From the NCBI GenBank assembly GCA_018136815.1, contig CM030931.1, positions 1,343,398 through 1,407,397 of the forward strand: DNA of 64,000 nt. Reading direction: 5' to 3'. Of this stretch, positions 63,640 through 64,000 are shown in pieces (within the stretch, counting starts at the first letter, position 1; each line of letters opens with the position of its first letter). The translations under genes were made by a program, and so were the position numbers. Source of the DNA: Isochrysis galbana. Taxonomy: Eukaryota > Haptophyta > Isochrysidales > Isochrysidaceae. The notes beneath the pieces are model-generated. The model was not told the origin of the DNA, ran no database searches, and saw only the letters and a list, made by a program, of their open reading frames with translations.

Positions 63640-64000
63640 GGCACCACTACCGGGAAAGCCAAGGCGCATGATGAGATTTCTCTCGGGGCCCGAGGAGAGG
63701 GAGAGAGGAGAGGAGAGAGAGAAGGGGGCGCCATGCGGACCGCCCACACGATCGCGCGAGCGCGCGCAGCGCGCGCGGTCCACAAGAGACGGGCCAAGAG
63801 AGGCAGATCAAGCCCAATGGGCCCACATGGGAGGTCTCCAACCATCCCATGTGGGCCCTCCACTCCCAAGCAGAGCCGGCTGCCCAATCGGGCCAGCCGA
63901 GGAGTGAGAAGGTGAGCGCGCTCACATCGCCACGAGCGCGCGCGAGGCCAGCAAGCGCGCGCGGTCCAAGAGGGGCTGGCCAAGGGAGGCAGATCAACCC
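63640..64000. repeat. direct repeat of about 186 bp period with a central hairpin
   Basis: CGCGCGCGGTCCACAAGAGA ... GGCAGATCAAGCCC (63771-63815) recurs as CGCGCGCGGTCCAAGAGGGG ... GGCAGATCAACCC (63957-64000). Between them a 14-bp inverted repeat GGGCCCACATGGGA / TCCCATGTGGGCCC spans 63819-63858. The array probably continues past the window end. Confidence 0.75.

Overview
The window is nuclear DNA from a photosynthetic eukaryote, most likely a haptophyte-like or related complex alga (inference). Direct evidence: eukaryote-only genes (MCM8, TEN1, DUS1, lipin, DNAJC21/JJJ1, an MSP/VAP-domain protein), GT-AG introns of about 110-320 bp, many transposable elements, GC-rich low-complexity tracts, a 100-N scaffold gap at 49017-49116, and a gene at 17.8-18.6 kb with a signal/transit-like leader followed by a twin-arginine thylakoid-lumen signal. 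No rRNA, certain tRNA, CRISPR array or bacterial operon is visible.

Layout. 0-1.2 kb: start of DNAJC21/JJJ1. 2.36-6.40 kb: a 4.0-kb element with 24-bp terminal inverted repeats carrying two unrecognised ORFs. 6.4-11.4 kb: an internally deleted Ty3/gypsy chromovirus-type retrotransposon, its 3' LTR and the start of a second gag. 11.8-12.1 kb: a broken tyrosine recombinase. 13.1-14.3 kb: FkbM methyltransferase. 15.6-17.6 kb: LINE relic with an LTR piece inserted. 17.8-18.6 kb: lumenal protein gene. 18.73-20.67 kb: a foldback element with an AT-rich core. 23.4-24.7 kb: lipin. 25.6-26.2 kb: broken MGQYF-like gene. 27.4-28.2 kb: MSP-domain gene. 29.6-30.0 kb: TEN1. 31-35 kb: transposon debris and a 200-bp tandem array. 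35.6-38.3 kb: GT25 glycosyltransferase and a ubiquitin-like/4-TM protein. 40.5-43.8 kb: MCM8 (four exons resolved). 44.5-46.4 kb: two uncharacterised broken genes. 46.6-49.0 kb: DUS1, six exons running into the gap. 50.1-52.0 kb: NAD(P)-binding/DCC fusion. 53.3-54.0 kb: broken Myb/trihelix-like ORF. 54.8-55.4 kb: secreted protein. 56.2-58.2 kb: seven-TM receptor-like protein. 58.8-63.3 kb: retrotransposon debris with a nested 1.73-kb hAT element that has a perfect 8-bp target-site duplication.

The host genes are unrelated housekeeping genes in islands between mobile DNA; no pathway cluster is evident. The main themes are (i) four ORFs whose frame is broken at an exact 7- or 8-bp tandem duplication, the size expected of hAT excision footprints, in a window that also holds a hAT insertion and two hAT transposase relics; (ii) a TIR-bounded cargo element whose downstream sequence module recurs behind two unrelated genes; and (iii) foldback and hairpin-bearing repeats that recur at several loci. 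All identifications come from reading motifs by eye; no database search was possible.
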